DNA of 64,000 nucleotides from Flavobacterium psychrotrophum (GTDB lineage: Bacteria; Bacteroidota; Bacteroidia; Flavobacteriales; Flavobacteriaceae): positions 930,001 to 994,000 of the forward strand of contig NZ_CP031557.1 of NCBI RefSeq assembly GCF_003403075.1, written 5' to 3'. Under the pieces are notes generated by a model that saw only the letters and a program-made list of their open reading frames with translations, was not told where the DNA came from and ran no database searches. A program made the position numbers and the translations under genes. Shown piece by piece: positions 20,567-31,381 of this stretch (position 1 is its first letter; every line of letters starts with the position of its first letter).

Positions 20567-21952
20567 TTAGAGTGCCTTTGCAAACTGCTCATCCAGCAGG
20601 TCTGTAAAGGCATTTTTAATAGTACCATCAGGATTTAGTACTATAGTGCGGTTTATCTTGGTAAATGCCCATTTTTCTCGTAGGGTGTCAAAATTAACAG
20701 CTCTAAGCTGATGTGCATCTGCATTAGCATAGGGCAGGTTTTTTTTCCATTCCTTTTCGTTATCTACATTTACAGCAATAAATGCCACATTAGGGTATTG
20801 TTTTTTAAGCTCGGCTATTTTTTTGTAAGTACGCTGCAGGTTTACCCTTGCACAGCTTGTCCAGAAAAACAGTACAGTCTCCTCATCAATGTCGTTATGA
20901 ATATCAAACGGTTTATCGTCTGTGTTTACCAAGCCTAATGCAGGCAGCTTTTTTCCGGGGCTTAGTTGTTTTATTGCATTGCTTATCTTGCTTATTTCAT
21001 TGTCCCGGTCGTTATCGGTAGAAAGAGTCTCATAACGTTCTAGGAATTTCTTATTATTTACAATATTCTGGTCTTCCAGTAAATACACAAAAGCTACATT
21101 GTTTAAAACCTGATTTTTTATATCCTGGTCTTTAAAAACAGAATCTGCAATGTTTAGCTTGTTGATATTATAATCAACAGCATTTTCTTTAACAGTACCC
21201 TGTTTTACGGTTTTACCTACAGCCATGTTATTTATCATGGCCATGCTGTATTTTACAAAGGGAGAAAAGTTAATAAGCCGCTTATCATTAAAGTCTATGT
21301 CGTTTCTAAAGTCATAAAAACCTTTAGGTATATATGGCCTTGCATCCTCTCCGGTGCGGCGTGTATGTACATATAGGTAATATTCCTTTTTAGCGTAGTA
21401 ATTAAGTTTTACGCGGTAGTTGGCATAAAAATCAAAAGCATCACTCCATTCTATTTCTTTCTTTCTTTTCTCGTAGAAATCTTTCCTAGCCGCATAACTG
21501 TGGTCAATGTATTTCTTGAATTTGTCAAAGCCTTCACTATAAACGTCATAAGAGTTTCTGCGTTCTTCGTCGCTCATGGCAAACAATTCAATCATAAAAT
21601 TGTTTTTTCGGTCACCACGGCCACTAAAAATTATCGACTTGTCAAAATCCTGCGCGTCTATCGAAACCGTTAAACTGTCGTTTTTTTCGAAATATATGTA
21701 TTGATAATCAGGCTCGTGCTTAAAGCTGTACATGCCCGGGGTAAGGGAGTCAAACTTTATAAAGAAATGATTGTTCTTGTCTAATGGCAGGGTATCAATT
21801 ACCTTATTGTCTTTAGCAAACAGTAAGTAGGGCATTCTGGGGTTTTTTACCTGTCCCCTAAAGTAAGCAGTATAATTATCACCTTCTCCGCTGCAAGAGG
21901 CGAGAATGGTAAGCAATAATAATGAAGACCAGTTTTTGAGTAATGTTGCCAT
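20567..21952 (-). CDS. Thioredoxin-fold lipoprotein (TlpA/AhpC-TSA-like) lacking the second redox cysteine
   Basis: The 461-residue product has a lipobox (ILASCSGE, Cys at about 20), so it is lipid-anchored. Residues ~25-120 resemble the DUF4369-type N-terminal domain common in Bacteroidota, followed by a helical middle region. The C-terminal ~140 residues are a thioredoxin fold (LFFWTSCARVN, then AFIAVNVDNEKEWKK and TIVLNPDGTI). The usual WCxxC site here reads SCARV: the first cysteine is kept and the second is Val. It may bind rather than exchange disulfides, or work with a one-cysteine mechanism. Convergent with tcdA. Confidence 0.85.
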   Translation of the reverse strand: MATLLKNWSSLLLLTILASCSGEGDNYTAYFRGQVKNPRMPYLLFAKDNKVIDTLPLDKNNHFFIKFDSLTPGMYSFKHEPDYQYIYFEKNDSLTVSIDAQDFDKSIIFSGRGDRKNNFMIELFAMSDEERRNSYDVYSEGFDKFKKYIDHSYAARKDFYEKRKKEIEWSDAFDFYANYRVKLNYYAKKEYYLYVHTRRTGEDARPYIPKGFYDFRNDIDFNDKRLINFSPFVKYSMAMINNMAVGKTVKQGTVKENAVDYNINKLNIADSVFKDQDIKNQVLNNVAFVYLLEDQNIVNNKKFLERYETLSTDNDRDNEISKISNAIKQLSPGKKLPALGLVNTDDKPFDIHNDIDEETVLFFWTSCARVNLQRTYKKIAELKKQYPNVAFIAVNVDNEKEWKKNLPYANADAHQLRAVNFDTLREKWAFTKINRTIVLNPDGTIKNAFTDLLDEQFAKAL

Positions 21953-22063
21953 GTAAGGTAATCAAGTGAGCAAAGGCAAAAATATTTTTATTCTTTTGTT
22001 AATCTTGTTAAAGTACAGTTAAATTACGCATAAAGCCTCTTATAACGGCGCAATGCAAATTAA

Positions 22064-23722
<1,659 letters not shown>

Positions 23723-23744
23723 GATTCTTAGTTTTAAAATATCC

Positions 23745-23780
23745 GCACCCGGCAGCCTTTGGTTTGTCGGGTGTTTTTTT
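23745..23780 (+). terminator. Intrinsic terminator
   Basis: CACCCG pairs with CGGGTG around a 16-base loop and is followed by nine Ts, 22 bases after the ABC-F stop. Confidence 0.7.
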
Positions 23781-23884
23781 TTATGAAGGGATAGTGCAAT
23801 TTTAACGTTTGCTTATCCTTGTTTGTGATACTGCGTTTCCGCTTCCCGAAAAAATCGTTATCTTAGCACTACAATACAAAACCA

Positions 23885-24742
23885 ATGATTTCTGAACAAC
23901 AATTCCAGGCTGAACTTGATATTATAATTTCTAACGCCATTCGCGAAGATGTGGGCCCCGGCGATTATTCGTCGCTTGCCTGTATACCTGCCAGCGCTAC
24001 CGGTCGTGCCAAGCTTTTAGTAAAAGATAACGGACTGCTTGCCGGTGTGGCTTTTGCACAGCAGGTGTTTGCCTATGTAGACCCTGAGCTTAAAATAGAA
24101 GTTTTTATACAAGATGGTACACCTGTAAAATATGGCGATGTGGCTTTTCATGTTAGCGGCGCGTCTCAAAGTATACTAAAGGCTGAGAGACTGGTGTTAA
24201 ACGCCATGCAGCGCATGAGTGCCATTGCTACAAAGACCAAAAAATATGTAGATATTTTAGAGGGCACCGGTACCGGTGTGCTTGATACCCGTAAAACTAC
24301 GCCCGGCATACGTGCGCTCGAAAAATGGGCGGTAAAAATAGGTGGCGGCGAAAACCACCGTTTTGCCCTGTATGATATGGTAATGCTTAAAGATAACCAT
24401 ATTGACTTTGCAGGAGGTATTACACAAGCCATTACAAAAACGCAGCACTACCTTAAAGAAAATAACCTTGACCTTAAAATAATTGTTGAAGCACGCGACC
24501 TTGATGAAGTGCGCGAAATTATAGCCAATCCCGGTGTGCACCGCATACTGCTTGATAATTTTGATTACGATACTACCCGTGAGGCCGTAGCACTTATAGG
24601 TAATTATTGCCAGACAGAATCGAGCGGAGGTATTAATGAGGATACCATGCGCCACTATGCAGAATGCGGCGTTAATTATATTTCGAGCGGGGCGCTTACC
24701 CATTCGGTTTATAATATGGACCTGAGCCTGAAAGCATTTTAA
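23885..24742 (+). CDS. nadC: Nicotinate-nucleotide pyrophosphorylase (carboxylating)
   Basis: The 285-residue quinolinate phosphoribosyltransferase makes nicotinate mononucleotide from quinolinate and PRPP in de novo NAD synthesis. The motifs LDTRKTTPGIRALEKWAV, GGGENHR and LKDNHID (substrate and PRPP binding) are intact. The C-terminal GVNYISSGALTHS is also typical. Length is normal. The BrkB-like gene starts 3 bases after the stop, so the two are co-transcribed. The upstream box TATCTTAG is a weak promoter match. Confidence 0.96.
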   Translation: MISEQQFQAELDIIISNAIREDVGPGDYSSLACIPASATGRAKLLVKDNGLLAGVAFAQQVFAYVDPELKIEVFIQDGTPVKYGDVAFHVSGASQSILKAERLVLNAMQRMSAIATKTKKYVDILEGTGTGVLDTRKTTPGIRALEKWAVKIGGGENHRFALYDMVMLKDNHIDFAGGITQAITKTQHYLKENNLDLKIIVEARDLDEVREIIANPGVHRILLDNFDYDTTREAVALIGNYCQTESSGGINEDTMRHYAECGVNYISSGALTHSVYNMDLSLKAF

Positions 24743-24745
24743 TAC

Positions 24746-25672
24746 ATGTCTGTAGAGCTGGAACATAAGCTGGAGCGCGTACCTGTACTAAAATACATGG
24801 TGCGGTTTGGTAAAACAATTAAGCTGCCCTATTCTGAGGGGCTTACATTGTATCATCTGCTTGAACTTTATATTACCGGCATCGTAAAAGGCGATATATC
24901 ATATAGGGCAGGGGCTATTGCATTCAGTTTTTTTATGTCGCTGTTTCCGTTTGCGCTTTTTATCCTGAACCTCATACCATACATTCCGCTGGAAAATTTT
25001 CAGGAAGATTTTATGCAGTTTGTGGCCGATAACGTTCCGCCAAATACGTATGATGCCATTGCAAATATACTTACAGATATCTTGCTAAACAGCCATAAAA
25101 GCCTGCTTAGTACGGGTATATTGCTGGCTATATTACTTATGAGCAATGGTATGAATGCCATACTTAGCGGTTTTCAGAGTAGTATGCACATAACTATTAA
25201 ACGAACGTATTTCAGGCAATATGCGCTTGCTATAGGGTTGTCGTTGCTGCTGTCGATATTGTTGATCATTACTGTTTCGGCTATTATTGTTTTTGAAGTA
25301 ATAATAAGAAAACTTAGTAGCCACTACTACATTCCTGCAGAAGTTTATTTACTGCAATGGGGGCGCTACCTGTTTCTTATATTAATGATATTAATTACCA
25401 CCAGTGTGCTCTTTAAATTTGCGGCTAAAGAAACCCGTCAGGCTGCTTTTTTTAGCTATGGGTCGGTTTTTAGCACACTGCTTTTTGGCCTTACATCTTA
25501 TGGTTTTGGTATTTATGTAGTGCGTTTTAGTAAATATAATGAGTTGTACGGGTCTATTGGCACGCTGCTTGTATTAATGCTGTATATATGGATTAACTGT
25601 TTTATTCTGCTCTTAGGGTTCGAACTAAATGCGCTTATCCATAAATTAAAAAGAAAAAATTTGTATATTTAG
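24746..25672 (+). CDS. YihY/BrkB family inner-membrane protein
   Basis: A 308-residue polytopic protein with six hydrophobic segments. The family features YRAGAIAFSFFMSLFPFALF (first helix) and SYGFGIYVVRFSKYNELYGSIGTLLVLMLYIWINCFILLLGFELN (last two helices) are present, given here as landmarks at about residues 51-70 and 246-292. The family was once called ribonuclease BN by mistake; the real function is uncertain. Coupling with nadC recurs in Flavobacteriaceae. Confidence 0.9.
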   Translation: MSVELEHKLERVPVLKYMVRFGKTIKLPYSEGLTLYHLLELYITGIVKGDISYRAGAIAFSFFMSLFPFALFILNLIPYIPLENFQEDFMQFVADNVPPNTYDAIANILTDILLNSHKSLLSTGILLAILLMSNGMNAILSGFQSSMHITIKRTYFRQYALAIGLSLLLSILLIITVSAIIVFEVIIRKLSSHYYIPAEVYLLQWGRYLFLILMILITTSVLFKFAAKETRQAAFFSYGSVFSTLLFGLTSYGFGIYVVRFSKYNELYGSIGTLLVLMLYIWINCFILLLGFELNALIHKLKRKNLYI

Positions 25673-25693
25673 CATTAATTAACAACAACAATT

Positions 25694-26122
25694 ATGAAAA
25701 GAATAATTTTTACATTTTTAATGACGGCCTTTGTGGGCATGCTTTCAATGTCGGCACAGGTAACAGGCAAGTGGAAAACCTTTGACGATGAAACCGGCGA
25801 AGCAAAATCTATCGTACATGTTTATGAAGAAGGCGGAAAGGTTTATGGTAAAGTAGTTGAAATACTTAACCCTGCAAAAAAAGACAAAAAATGCCAGGAC
25901 TGTAAAGGGGCAGATAAAGATAAACCCATTCTTGGCCTTATAATTATTAAAGGACTTAGCAAAGATGGCGATTCATATTCTGATGGCGACATCCTTGACC
26001 CAAATAAAGGTAAACTGTACAGCTGCACGATAAAACTTGATGGTAAAGATAAACTGAAAGTACGTGGTTATATGGGGGTATCTCTTTTAGGCCGTACCCA
26101 ATACTGGACAAGGGTGAAATAA
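25694..26122 (+). CDS. DUF2147 domain exported protein
   Basis: A 142-residue protein with a signal peptide (to about residue 21, ending SAQ) and a DUF2147 beta-barrel-like domain. The family marks are GKWKTFDDETGEAKSIVHVYEE, a CxxC pair in KKCQDCKG, and the C-terminal GRTQYWTR. DUF2147 proteins are periplasmic and may bind small hydrophobic ligands, but no function is settled. The gene is followed by a strong hairpin. Confidence 0.9.
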   Translation: MKRIIFTFLMTAFVGMLSMSAQVTGKWKTFDDETGEAKSIVHVYEEGGKVYGKVVEILNPAKKDKKCQDCKGADKDKPILGLIIIKGLSKDGDSYSDGDILDPNKGKLYSCTIKLDGKDKLKVRGYMGVSLLGRTQYWTRVK

Positions 26123-26150
26123 TTCTCTATCGATATATTTCTATCTTAAA

Positions 26151-26186
26151 CAATAAACGCGGCTTTTGGGCCGCGTTTATTGTTTT
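26151..26186. terminator. Strong intrinsic terminator
   Basis: A perfect 13-bp stem (CAATAAACGCGGC with its complement) closes a TTTTGG loop and ends in a short T run. It suits the DUF2147 transcript. The next gene is convergent, so it may work both ways. Confidence 0.75.
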
Positions 26187-26425
26187 GTAGTAGTGGCCTT
26201 ACATTATAAGTGATTCTAAATAAAATATAATATAGTTTAGATATTTTTTCTCGCAAAGGAGCAGAGCTATATTCTCATCAAGTTCCGATACAGCCGACTA
26301 TAAGTCGCAAAGCTTTGATAATTAGTGCCTTTGAGTGACCTTTAAATCATTGCACTATGATAAATATGCAAATGATATAAGACAGTTAAAGCATCTCCTT
26401 ATTATGATACTTGTTAAATGAAAAA
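26187..26425. other. Non-coding gap with no recognised content
   Basis: Together with the terminator before it, this ~300-base gap between two convergent genes is A/T-rich. I see no conserved gene, promoter of good fit, or repeat in it. Confidence 0.5.
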
Positions 26426-27052
26426 CTACCTCGCAGGAGATAAATCCCATATTTCGGTACCCGAATATGTTACGTCGAGATGTGGTTTTGCGGGGCTGTC
26501 AGCGTTTATTGTTTTTATAATACCGCTTAGCCTAAAGTTACGGTTATCATACTTGTCTGTGTCTTGTAGCATTTCAGGATAGGCAATTTCAAAAAGTTCT
26601 GTCATTTGTATAACATCAGCATCTTTGTTAGTGGTGCATTTTACCCAGCTTTTGCCATCGGCAGAAAGTAATAGCAGGTTAAGTATACCTTTGCTCTTAA
26701 AAGTAATTGTAGGGCTAATAAAGCGCTTACCTTCAAGCGGCTTTAGCTTTTTAACCGCTGTAGCGTTATCAATCTTGCCATTTGCCAGTTCTGCAGCTGT
26801 TACATTAAGAATCATGTAGCGCAATATGGCAGCATCATCTTTCCTGAATTCATCGTTCTTTACGCGGTTGTAATAACTAGAAGTAAGCTTATCTGCATCC
26901 TCCCATTTTTCGGCTTTTATAAGTCCGGTTAAAGTAGCCCATTCGCTTTTATAAATTTGTGGCATAAAATCGGGCAGGGAAGGTTTATTGTCCTGTGCAT
27001 TGGCAACAGTAATTGATAACAGCAGGGCGGCGGCAAGGGTAAGCTTTTTCAT
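26426..27052 (-). CDS. Hypothetical exported protein
   Basis: I do not recognise a family with certainty. The 208-residue product has a clear signal peptide (MKKLTLAAALLLSITVANAQ). The mature part begins with a helical region (LPDFMPQIYKSEWATLTGLIKAEKWEDADKL) and continues with a mixed alpha/beta domain ending in DVTYSGTEIWDLSPAR. Only one cysteine remains after cleavage and no catalytic motif is apparent. It stands alone, with a terminator-bounded neighbour upstream. Probably periplasmic. Confidence 0.75.
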   Translation of the reverse strand: MKKLTLAAALLLSITVANAQDNKPSLPDFMPQIYKSEWATLTGLIKAEKWEDADKLTSSYYNRVKNDEFRKDDAAILRYMILNVTAAELANGKIDNATAVKKLKPLEGKRFISPTITFKSKGILNLLLLSADGKSWVKCTTNKDADVIQMTELFEIAYPEMLQDTDKYDNRNFRLSGIIKTINADSPAKPHLDVTYSGTEIWDLSPAR

Positions 27053-27156
27053 ATTTATAATTGTATTGGTTTAGTTTACAATTATACAAAATTTTTGAAT
27101 TGCTTCTTTACATAAAATTGCTGCGAATGATTTGTGTCAATCAGCTATAAAAATAA

Positions 27157-27199
27157 GCCCCGAATTTCACTAATTTGTGGAATTAGTAAAATTCGGGGC
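27157..27199 (-). terminator. Intrinsic terminator of the 5'-nucleotidase pair
   Basis: GCCCCGAATTT and ACTAATT pair with AATTAGT and AAATTCGGGGC (one mismatch) in a 43-base hairpin. On the minus strand it ends in TTATTTTT, 29 bases after the stop at 27228. Confidence 0.75.
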
Positions 27200-27227
27200 A
27201 AAAAAAATATGTTTCAATACCTTACGG

Positions 27228-28136
27228 CTATACGGTAATGGTTTTTCCGGAAGCTAACTTTTTGCCTTTACTAAAGCTAAAGTCAAGACGGCCTACGTTT
27301 ATGCCATAACACCCAACCTGGTTAACAAGTACTTCCTGCCCGTCAAGGTTTTTTTCTACATACGGTTTGGTAAGAAAGGTATGTGTGTGCCCGCCAATAA
27401 TGGCATCGATATTTTTTGTTCTGCGCGCTAAAACAAGGTCGCTTATTTTTTGAGGTTCATTGGCATAAATAAACCCAAGGTGCGAAAGGCAGATTACAAG
27501 GTCGCACTGCTCATTTACCTTAAGTATACGGCTCATGTCCTGTGCTGTTTCCAGCGGGTTGTTATATACCGTTTCTTTATAAAGTTTTTTATCAACAAGT
27601 CCCTGAAGCTCTATCCCAAGTCCAAAGATGCCTATTTTAATGCCGTCTTTTACAAATATCTTATATGGCTTTACAATACCGTCCAGTATGGTATTCTTAA
27701 AATCGTAGTTGGCCGATACAAAGTCAAACTTGGCATGTGGCAGTTGCTTGTAAAATCCGTCAATGCCGTTATCAAAATCATGGTTACCCAGTGTGCCAAG
27801 GTCATACTTAAGCATGCTCATTAACTTCATTTCCAGTTCGCCACCATAATAGTTAAAGTAAGGTGTACCCTGAAAAATATCTCCGGCATCCAGTAGCAGT
27901 ACATTAGGCTCTTCGCGGCGCACCTGCTCTATAAGCGTGGCCCTGCGTGCTACGCCACCTTTATCGCCATATTTAGGGTCGTCTACCGGAAACGGGTCTA
28001 TGTGGCTGTGTACATCGTTAGTATGTAGTATGGTAAGTTTTTTAACGTCTGGTTCTGCAAAGCTGCTTAAAGATAATCCTCCCATTATCAGGGCACTTCC
28101 GGCAGCGGTTTTTTGTATAAAATCCCTTCTTTTCAT
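27228..28136 (-). CDS. 5'-nucleotidase/metallophosphatase, N-terminal catalytic half
   Basis: The 302-residue protein has a twin-arginine-like leader (MKRRDFIQKTAAGSALIMGG). The calcineurin-like metallophosphoesterase signature is complete: HTNDVHSH, LLDAGDIFQG, GTLGNHDFDNG, LSHLG and IIGGHTHTF. It corresponds to the catalytic domain of UshA-type 5'-nucleotidases, which hydrolyse nucleotides or UDP-sugars in the periplasm. The substrate-binding C-terminal domain is encoded by the gene just upstream, whose stop overlaps this start by one base. The two therefore form a split enzyme. Confidence 0.92.
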   Translation of the reverse strand: MKRRDFIQKTAAGSALIMGGLSLSSFAEPDVKKLTILHTNDVHSHIDPFPVDDPKYGDKGGVARRATLIEQVRREEPNVLLLDAGDIFQGTPYFNYYGGELEMKLMSMLKYDLGTLGNHDFDNGIDGFYKQLPHAKFDFVSANYDFKNTILDGIVKPYKIFVKDGIKIGIFGLGIELQGLVDKKLYKETVYNNPLETAQDMSRILKVNEQCDLVICLSHLGFIYANEPQKISDLVLARRTKNIDAIIGGHTHTFLTKPYVEKNLDGQEVLVNQVGCYGINVGRLDFSFSKGKKLASGKTITV

Positions 28137-28924
28137 TACTTTTCCTGTATTATGCGTTCAGTCCTTATTATAGGCAGGGTGTCTACTTCTTTAAAATAAT
28201 CAATAAACAGGTTGCGCAGTTTATACTCAAGGTCATATGTTGCTACACCCTTACTAAAAAACGTCATGCTGTCGCCACCGTTAGAAAGGTAATCGCTGGT
28301 GGCTACATTGTAAACCTTTCCGTTTTCGAGGGGTTTGCCCTGAACGGTAACGCTTTTTAACGATCCGTCTTTATTGATGATAATTTCCATACCCGATAGC
28401 GGATGCGGTTTTTTCTCCTTAATAATGTATTGTGCCATTTCTGTAAGCTGTTCTGCTTTTAGGGCAACTACTACGGCGGCATTTTCAAAAGGCATGATCT
28501 CAAAAGCGGTTCGTGCAGTAATATTGCCTTTTGCAATTATAGACCGGATACCACCATGATTAAGCAAACATACATTAACATGTTTGTTTTCGCGAGCCAT
28601 CAGGGCTTTATCGGCTTTCATAAAGGTAATATCTGCCTCAAAGTTACCTATCGTGGTTTGCCAGCCGTTAATGCTTTTAGATTTATCCATAGTTTCCGGG
28701 CAGTAAGCCAGTACACTATCCAGGTCATGGTCTATATGCTCTCTAAAGGGTTTTACAAAGCTTTCAATTTCGGGTACTGTAGCATACTGCGACGTTACCG
28801 GCAACTGTTTTCCCTGTATCGAAGTGTTTGTAAGATGGCGTGGGCCGCAACCCGTTAAAACCGAAAATGTTAAAAATAACACAAACACAGGCCACGCTGT
28901 GTTATACTTTTTATACTTTACCAT
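28136..28924 (-). CDS. 5'-nucleotidase C-terminal (substrate-binding) domain lipoprotein
   Basis: A 262-residue lipoprotein (lipobox VLTGCGPRH, Cys at about 26). The remainder matches the C-terminal domain of UshA-like 5'-nucleotidases: NFEADITFMKADKAL, LLNHGGIRS, FENAAVVVALKAEQL, then YNVATSDYLSNGGD, where the aromatic/Asp-Gly pocket stacks the nucleobase. It lacks any metallophosphatase motif, which is supplied by the overlapping downstream gene. The catalytic half may be docked to the membrane through this subunit. Confidence 0.9.
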   Translation of the reverse strand: MVKYKKYNTAWPVFVLFLTFSVLTGCGPRHLTNTSIQGKQLPVTSQYATVPEIESFVKPFREHIDHDLDSVLAYCPETMDKSKSINGWQTTIGNFEADITFMKADKALMARENKHVNVCLLNHGGIRSIIAKGNITARTAFEIMPFENAAVVVALKAEQLTEMAQYIIKEKKPHPLSGMEIIINKDGSLKSVTVQGKPLENGKVYNVATSDYLSNGGDSMTFFSKGVATYDLEYKLRNLFIDYFKEVDTLPIIRTERIIQEK

Positions 28925-28954
28925 TGTAACTTGGCGTTAATTTTGATAAGTTTG
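28924..28954 (+). promoter_or_regulatory. Promoter of the DUF6913-dapA pair (TTG-N20-TAAGTTTG)
   Basis: TTG at 28924-28926 and TAAGTTTG at 28947-28954 fit the -33/-7 consensus with a 20-base spacer. The -33 box overlaps the start codon of the divergent nucleotidase gene. Confidence 0.6.
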
Positions 28955-28975
28955 CAATTAGGCAATAAAAGTACT

Positions 28976-29494
28976 ATGTTTTTGAAGTTTATTAAAGATT
29001 TCAGGCTAAAAAAGATCATTAAAAAATTATTACCAAACTATAAAGCCACAGCGTCAGGTGCTAAGGTTGTTACAGTGGGTATACTTTTAGATGAAACTTA
29101 TTTTGCAGGCCGTGAAGAGCTTATACAGGAAATTGCCGCTCAGGGCATAGCTCCAGGTAATATAAAAACGCTCAGTTTTTTTGAGCGTATAAAAAAAGGA
29201 CAGGCACCGGAGTGTTGCCATTTTACGTATAAAGAGGTGGGTTTTGACGGAACTTTTGCAAAAACAGACGTTTCAGATTTTATAAATACACCCTTTGACC
29301 TGCTCATCAGTTTTTATGATGTGCAAAAGCCGCCACTGGCGCTCATTACCTTACAGAGCAAAGCCGGTTTTAAGGCAGGCTTTAGTACGGTAGATAACAG
29401 GCTGAATACATTTATGATTGCCAGCCAGGCAGAAAAGTATAAAGAATTTACTGCCGAACTTTTTAGATATTTAAAGATACTTAATAAATTATAA
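28976..29494 (+). CDS. DUF6913-like small protein
   Basis: A 172-residue protein (start MFLKFIKDF, 22 bases after the promoter). The N-terminus is basic ([16 protein letters not shown]) and is followed by an alternating beta/alpha fold ([43 protein letters not shown]). Homologues, as I recall, are annotated DUF6913 in Flavobacteriaceae and sit directly before dapA. There are no catalytic motifs that I can name. Its stop is 2 bases before dapA, so it may be functionally tied to lysine/peptidoglycan precursor supply. Confidence 0.75.
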   Translation: MFLKFIKDFRLKKIIKKLLPNYKATASGAKVVTVGILLDETYFAGREELIQEIAAQGIAPGNIKTLSFFERIKKGQAPECCHFTYKEVGFDGTFAKTDVSDFINTPFDLLISFYDVQKPPLALITLQSKAGFKAGFSTVDNRLNTFMIASQAEKYKEFTAELFRYLKILNKL

Positions 29495-29496
29495 CC

Positions 29497-30399
29497 ATGC
29501 AGTCGTTAACAGGCACAGGGGTGGCGCTGATTACCCCTTTCAGGAAAGATTTTTCGGTAGATACCGAAGCGCTTGAAAATATTGTGAATTTTCAGGTAGA
29601 GAACGGGATTGACTATCTTGTGGTGCTGGGCACTACAGCAGAAGCTGCTACGCTTGATAAACAGGAAAAACAGCTGGTTATAGATACTATAATAAAGGCT
29701 AACGCAGGCCGTCTTCCGCTTGTAATAGGTATAGGTGGTAATAATACTGCTGAAGTGGTTGAAGAACTTAAAACAGCTAATTTATCAGATTTTACGGCAG
29801 TACTTTCTGTATCGCCTTACTATAATAAACCTACGCAGGAAGGTATTTACCAGCACTTTAAAGCGGTTGCCCAGGCTTCTCCGCTGCCGGTTATACTGTA
29901 TAATGTACCGGGCCGTACTGCAAGCAATATGCTGCCGGATACGGTAATACGCCTGGCGAAAGATTTTGAAAATATTGTAGCCATTAAAGAAGCTGCCGGA
30001 GATATTGTACAGGCCATGCGCCTTATACAGCACGCTCCTGAAGGTTTTCTTGTAATATCCGGCGATGATATGATAACATTGCCAATGGTACTTGCCGGTG
30101 GGGCAGGGGTAATATCTGTTATTGGCGAAGGTTTTCCTAAAGAGTTTAGTAATATTGTGCGTCTCGGCCTCGAAAAGAAAGCTGATGAAGCTTATGAGTT
30201 GCACTATAAAATTGCCGATAGTATTGATATGATATTTGAGCAGGGTAACCCTGCGGGCATAAAATACATCTTTAAAGAGCTAGGTCTTTGCGAAGATGTG
30301 GTGCGCCTGCCGCTTGTAAACATAGATGCAAACCTTGCCGCAAGGCTTAAGGCATTTATAAAAAACTTTAAGGCTACGCCAGAATTACTTAGTGTTTAA
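29497..30399 (+). CDS. dapA: 4-hydroxy-tetrahydrodipicolinate synthase
   Basis: The 300-residue aldolase condenses pyruvate with aspartate semialdehyde, the first committed step of diaminopimelate and lysine synthesis. The TIM-barrel motifs are intact: [10 protein letters not shown] at the N-terminus, GTTAEAATL, the tyrosine in ILYNVPGRT and the Schiff-base lysine in VAIKEAAGD (about residue 163). Length is typical. A terminator follows about 40 bases after the stop. Confidence 0.96.
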   Translation: MQSLTGTGVALITPFRKDFSVDTEALENIVNFQVENGIDYLVVLGTTAEAATLDKQEKQLVIDTIIKANAGRLPLVIGIGGNNTAEVVEELKTANLSDFTAVLSVSPYYNKPTQEGIYQHFKAVAQASPLPVILYNVPGRTASNMLPDTVIRLAKDFENIVAIKEAAGDIVQAMRLIQHAPEGFLVISGDDMITLPMVLAGGAGVISVIGEGFPKEFSNIVRLGLEKKADEAYELHYKIADSIDMIFEQGNPAGIKYIFKELGLCEDVVRLPLVNIDANLAARLKAFIKNFKATPELLSV

Positions 30400-30441
30400 A
30401 GGTATTTACACAATAAAATAAATAAAATTCAGTTTAAGGAA

Positions 30442-30469
30442 AGGTGCCTTTTAAAGGCATCTTTTTTTG
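30442..30469 (+). terminator. Intrinsic terminator of dapA
   Basis: GGTGCCTTT pairs with AAAGGCATC (one G-U pair) and is followed by seven Ts. Confidence 0.7.
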
Positions 30470-30495
30470 TGGGCAAAAGCCTGTAAAAAATAATT

Positions 30496-30524
30496 TTGTA
30501 TTCTCTAATTATTAACTAAATTTG
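30496..30524 (+). promoter_or_regulatory. Promoter of the bamD-rpoZ-coaBC operon (TTG-N18-TAAATTTG)
   Basis: TTG at 30496-30498 and TAAATTTG at 30517-30524 match the Bacteroidota promoter, 42 bases before the bamD start. Confidence 0.65.
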
Positions 30525-30565
30525 CAGTTGCTTTTAAAACTCTCCTGCAGGGCTTATATTATATT

Positions 30566-31372
30566 ATGATAAGATTTTTTTATACACTTATACTGGCATT
30601 AACGCTTGCTTCTTGCAGCCAGTTTCAAAAAGCTTTGAAATCAGAAGATACCAAGGTTAAATATGAAACTGCAGAGCATTTGTATGAAAAAGAGAAGTAT
30701 GCTAAGGCAATACGCCTTTTTGAGCAGATAGCACCATCTTACCGTGGTAAACCACAGGCAGAGAAAATGTTCTATATGTATGCCATGTCGCTTTACAAAA
30801 CTAAAAGCTACTACACAGCGGGCTACCAGTTTGAAAGTTTTACATCAAGTTACCCGCGTAGTACTAAGGTAGAAGAGTCGGCATTTTTAGGTGCTAAGAG
30901 TTACTATTTTTTGTCGCCACGCTATAGCCTGGATCAGGTAGATACCTATAAGGCGCTAGAAAAACTTCAGGCTTTTATAGACCGATACCCTAACAGCCAG
31001 TATATGCCGGAGGCTAACCAACTGGTTAAAGAACTAAGTAATAAGCTTGAGAAAAAAGCTTTTGAGATAGCAAAACAGTATTTTGAAACTGCCGATTATT
31101 TTGGCGATTACACCGCAGCCCAAAAAACGCTTGAAAACTTTATGCTCGATTTTCCGGGTACAGAGCTTAGGGAAGATGCAATGTTCTTAAAATTTGATGC
31201 TTCTTATCGCTATGCCATGAATAGTGTAGAGAATAAAATGCAGGAGCGCTTGCTTACCGCTAAAAAAGATTATTATGACCTGATGAAATACAGGGCTGAT
31301 ACACGATACAAAGAACAGGCAGACAAAATGTTTGCGACTATAAACACGGAATTACAAAAATTTTCTAAATAA
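30566..31372 (+). CDS. bamD: Outer-membrane assembly lipoprotein BamD
   Basis: The 268-residue lipoprotein (lipobox TLASCSQF, Cys at about 18) carries TPR helical hairpins across residues ~30-240. Recognisable BamD features are AEHLYEKEKYAKAIRLFEQI, the YMYAMSLYKTKSYYTAGYQFESF repeat and FIDRYPNSQYMPEA. It is a component of the BAM complex that folds beta-barrel proteins into the outer membrane. It starts an operon with rpoZ (9-base gap), an arrangement widespread in Flavobacteriaceae. Confidence 0.94.
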   Translation: MIRFFYTLILALTLASCSQFQKALKSEDTKVKYETAEHLYEKEKYAKAIRLFEQIAPSYRGKPQAEKMFYMYAMSLYKTKSYYTAGYQFESFTSSYPRSTKVEESAFLGAKSYYFLSPRYSLDQVDTYKALEKLQAFIDRYPNSQYMPEANQLVKELSNKLEKKAFEIAKQYFETADYFGDYTAAQKTLENFMLDFPGTELREDAMFLKFDASYRYAMNSVENKMQERLLTAKKDYYDLMKYRADTRYKEQADKMFATINTELQKFSK

Positions 31373-31381
31373 ATAGCGACA

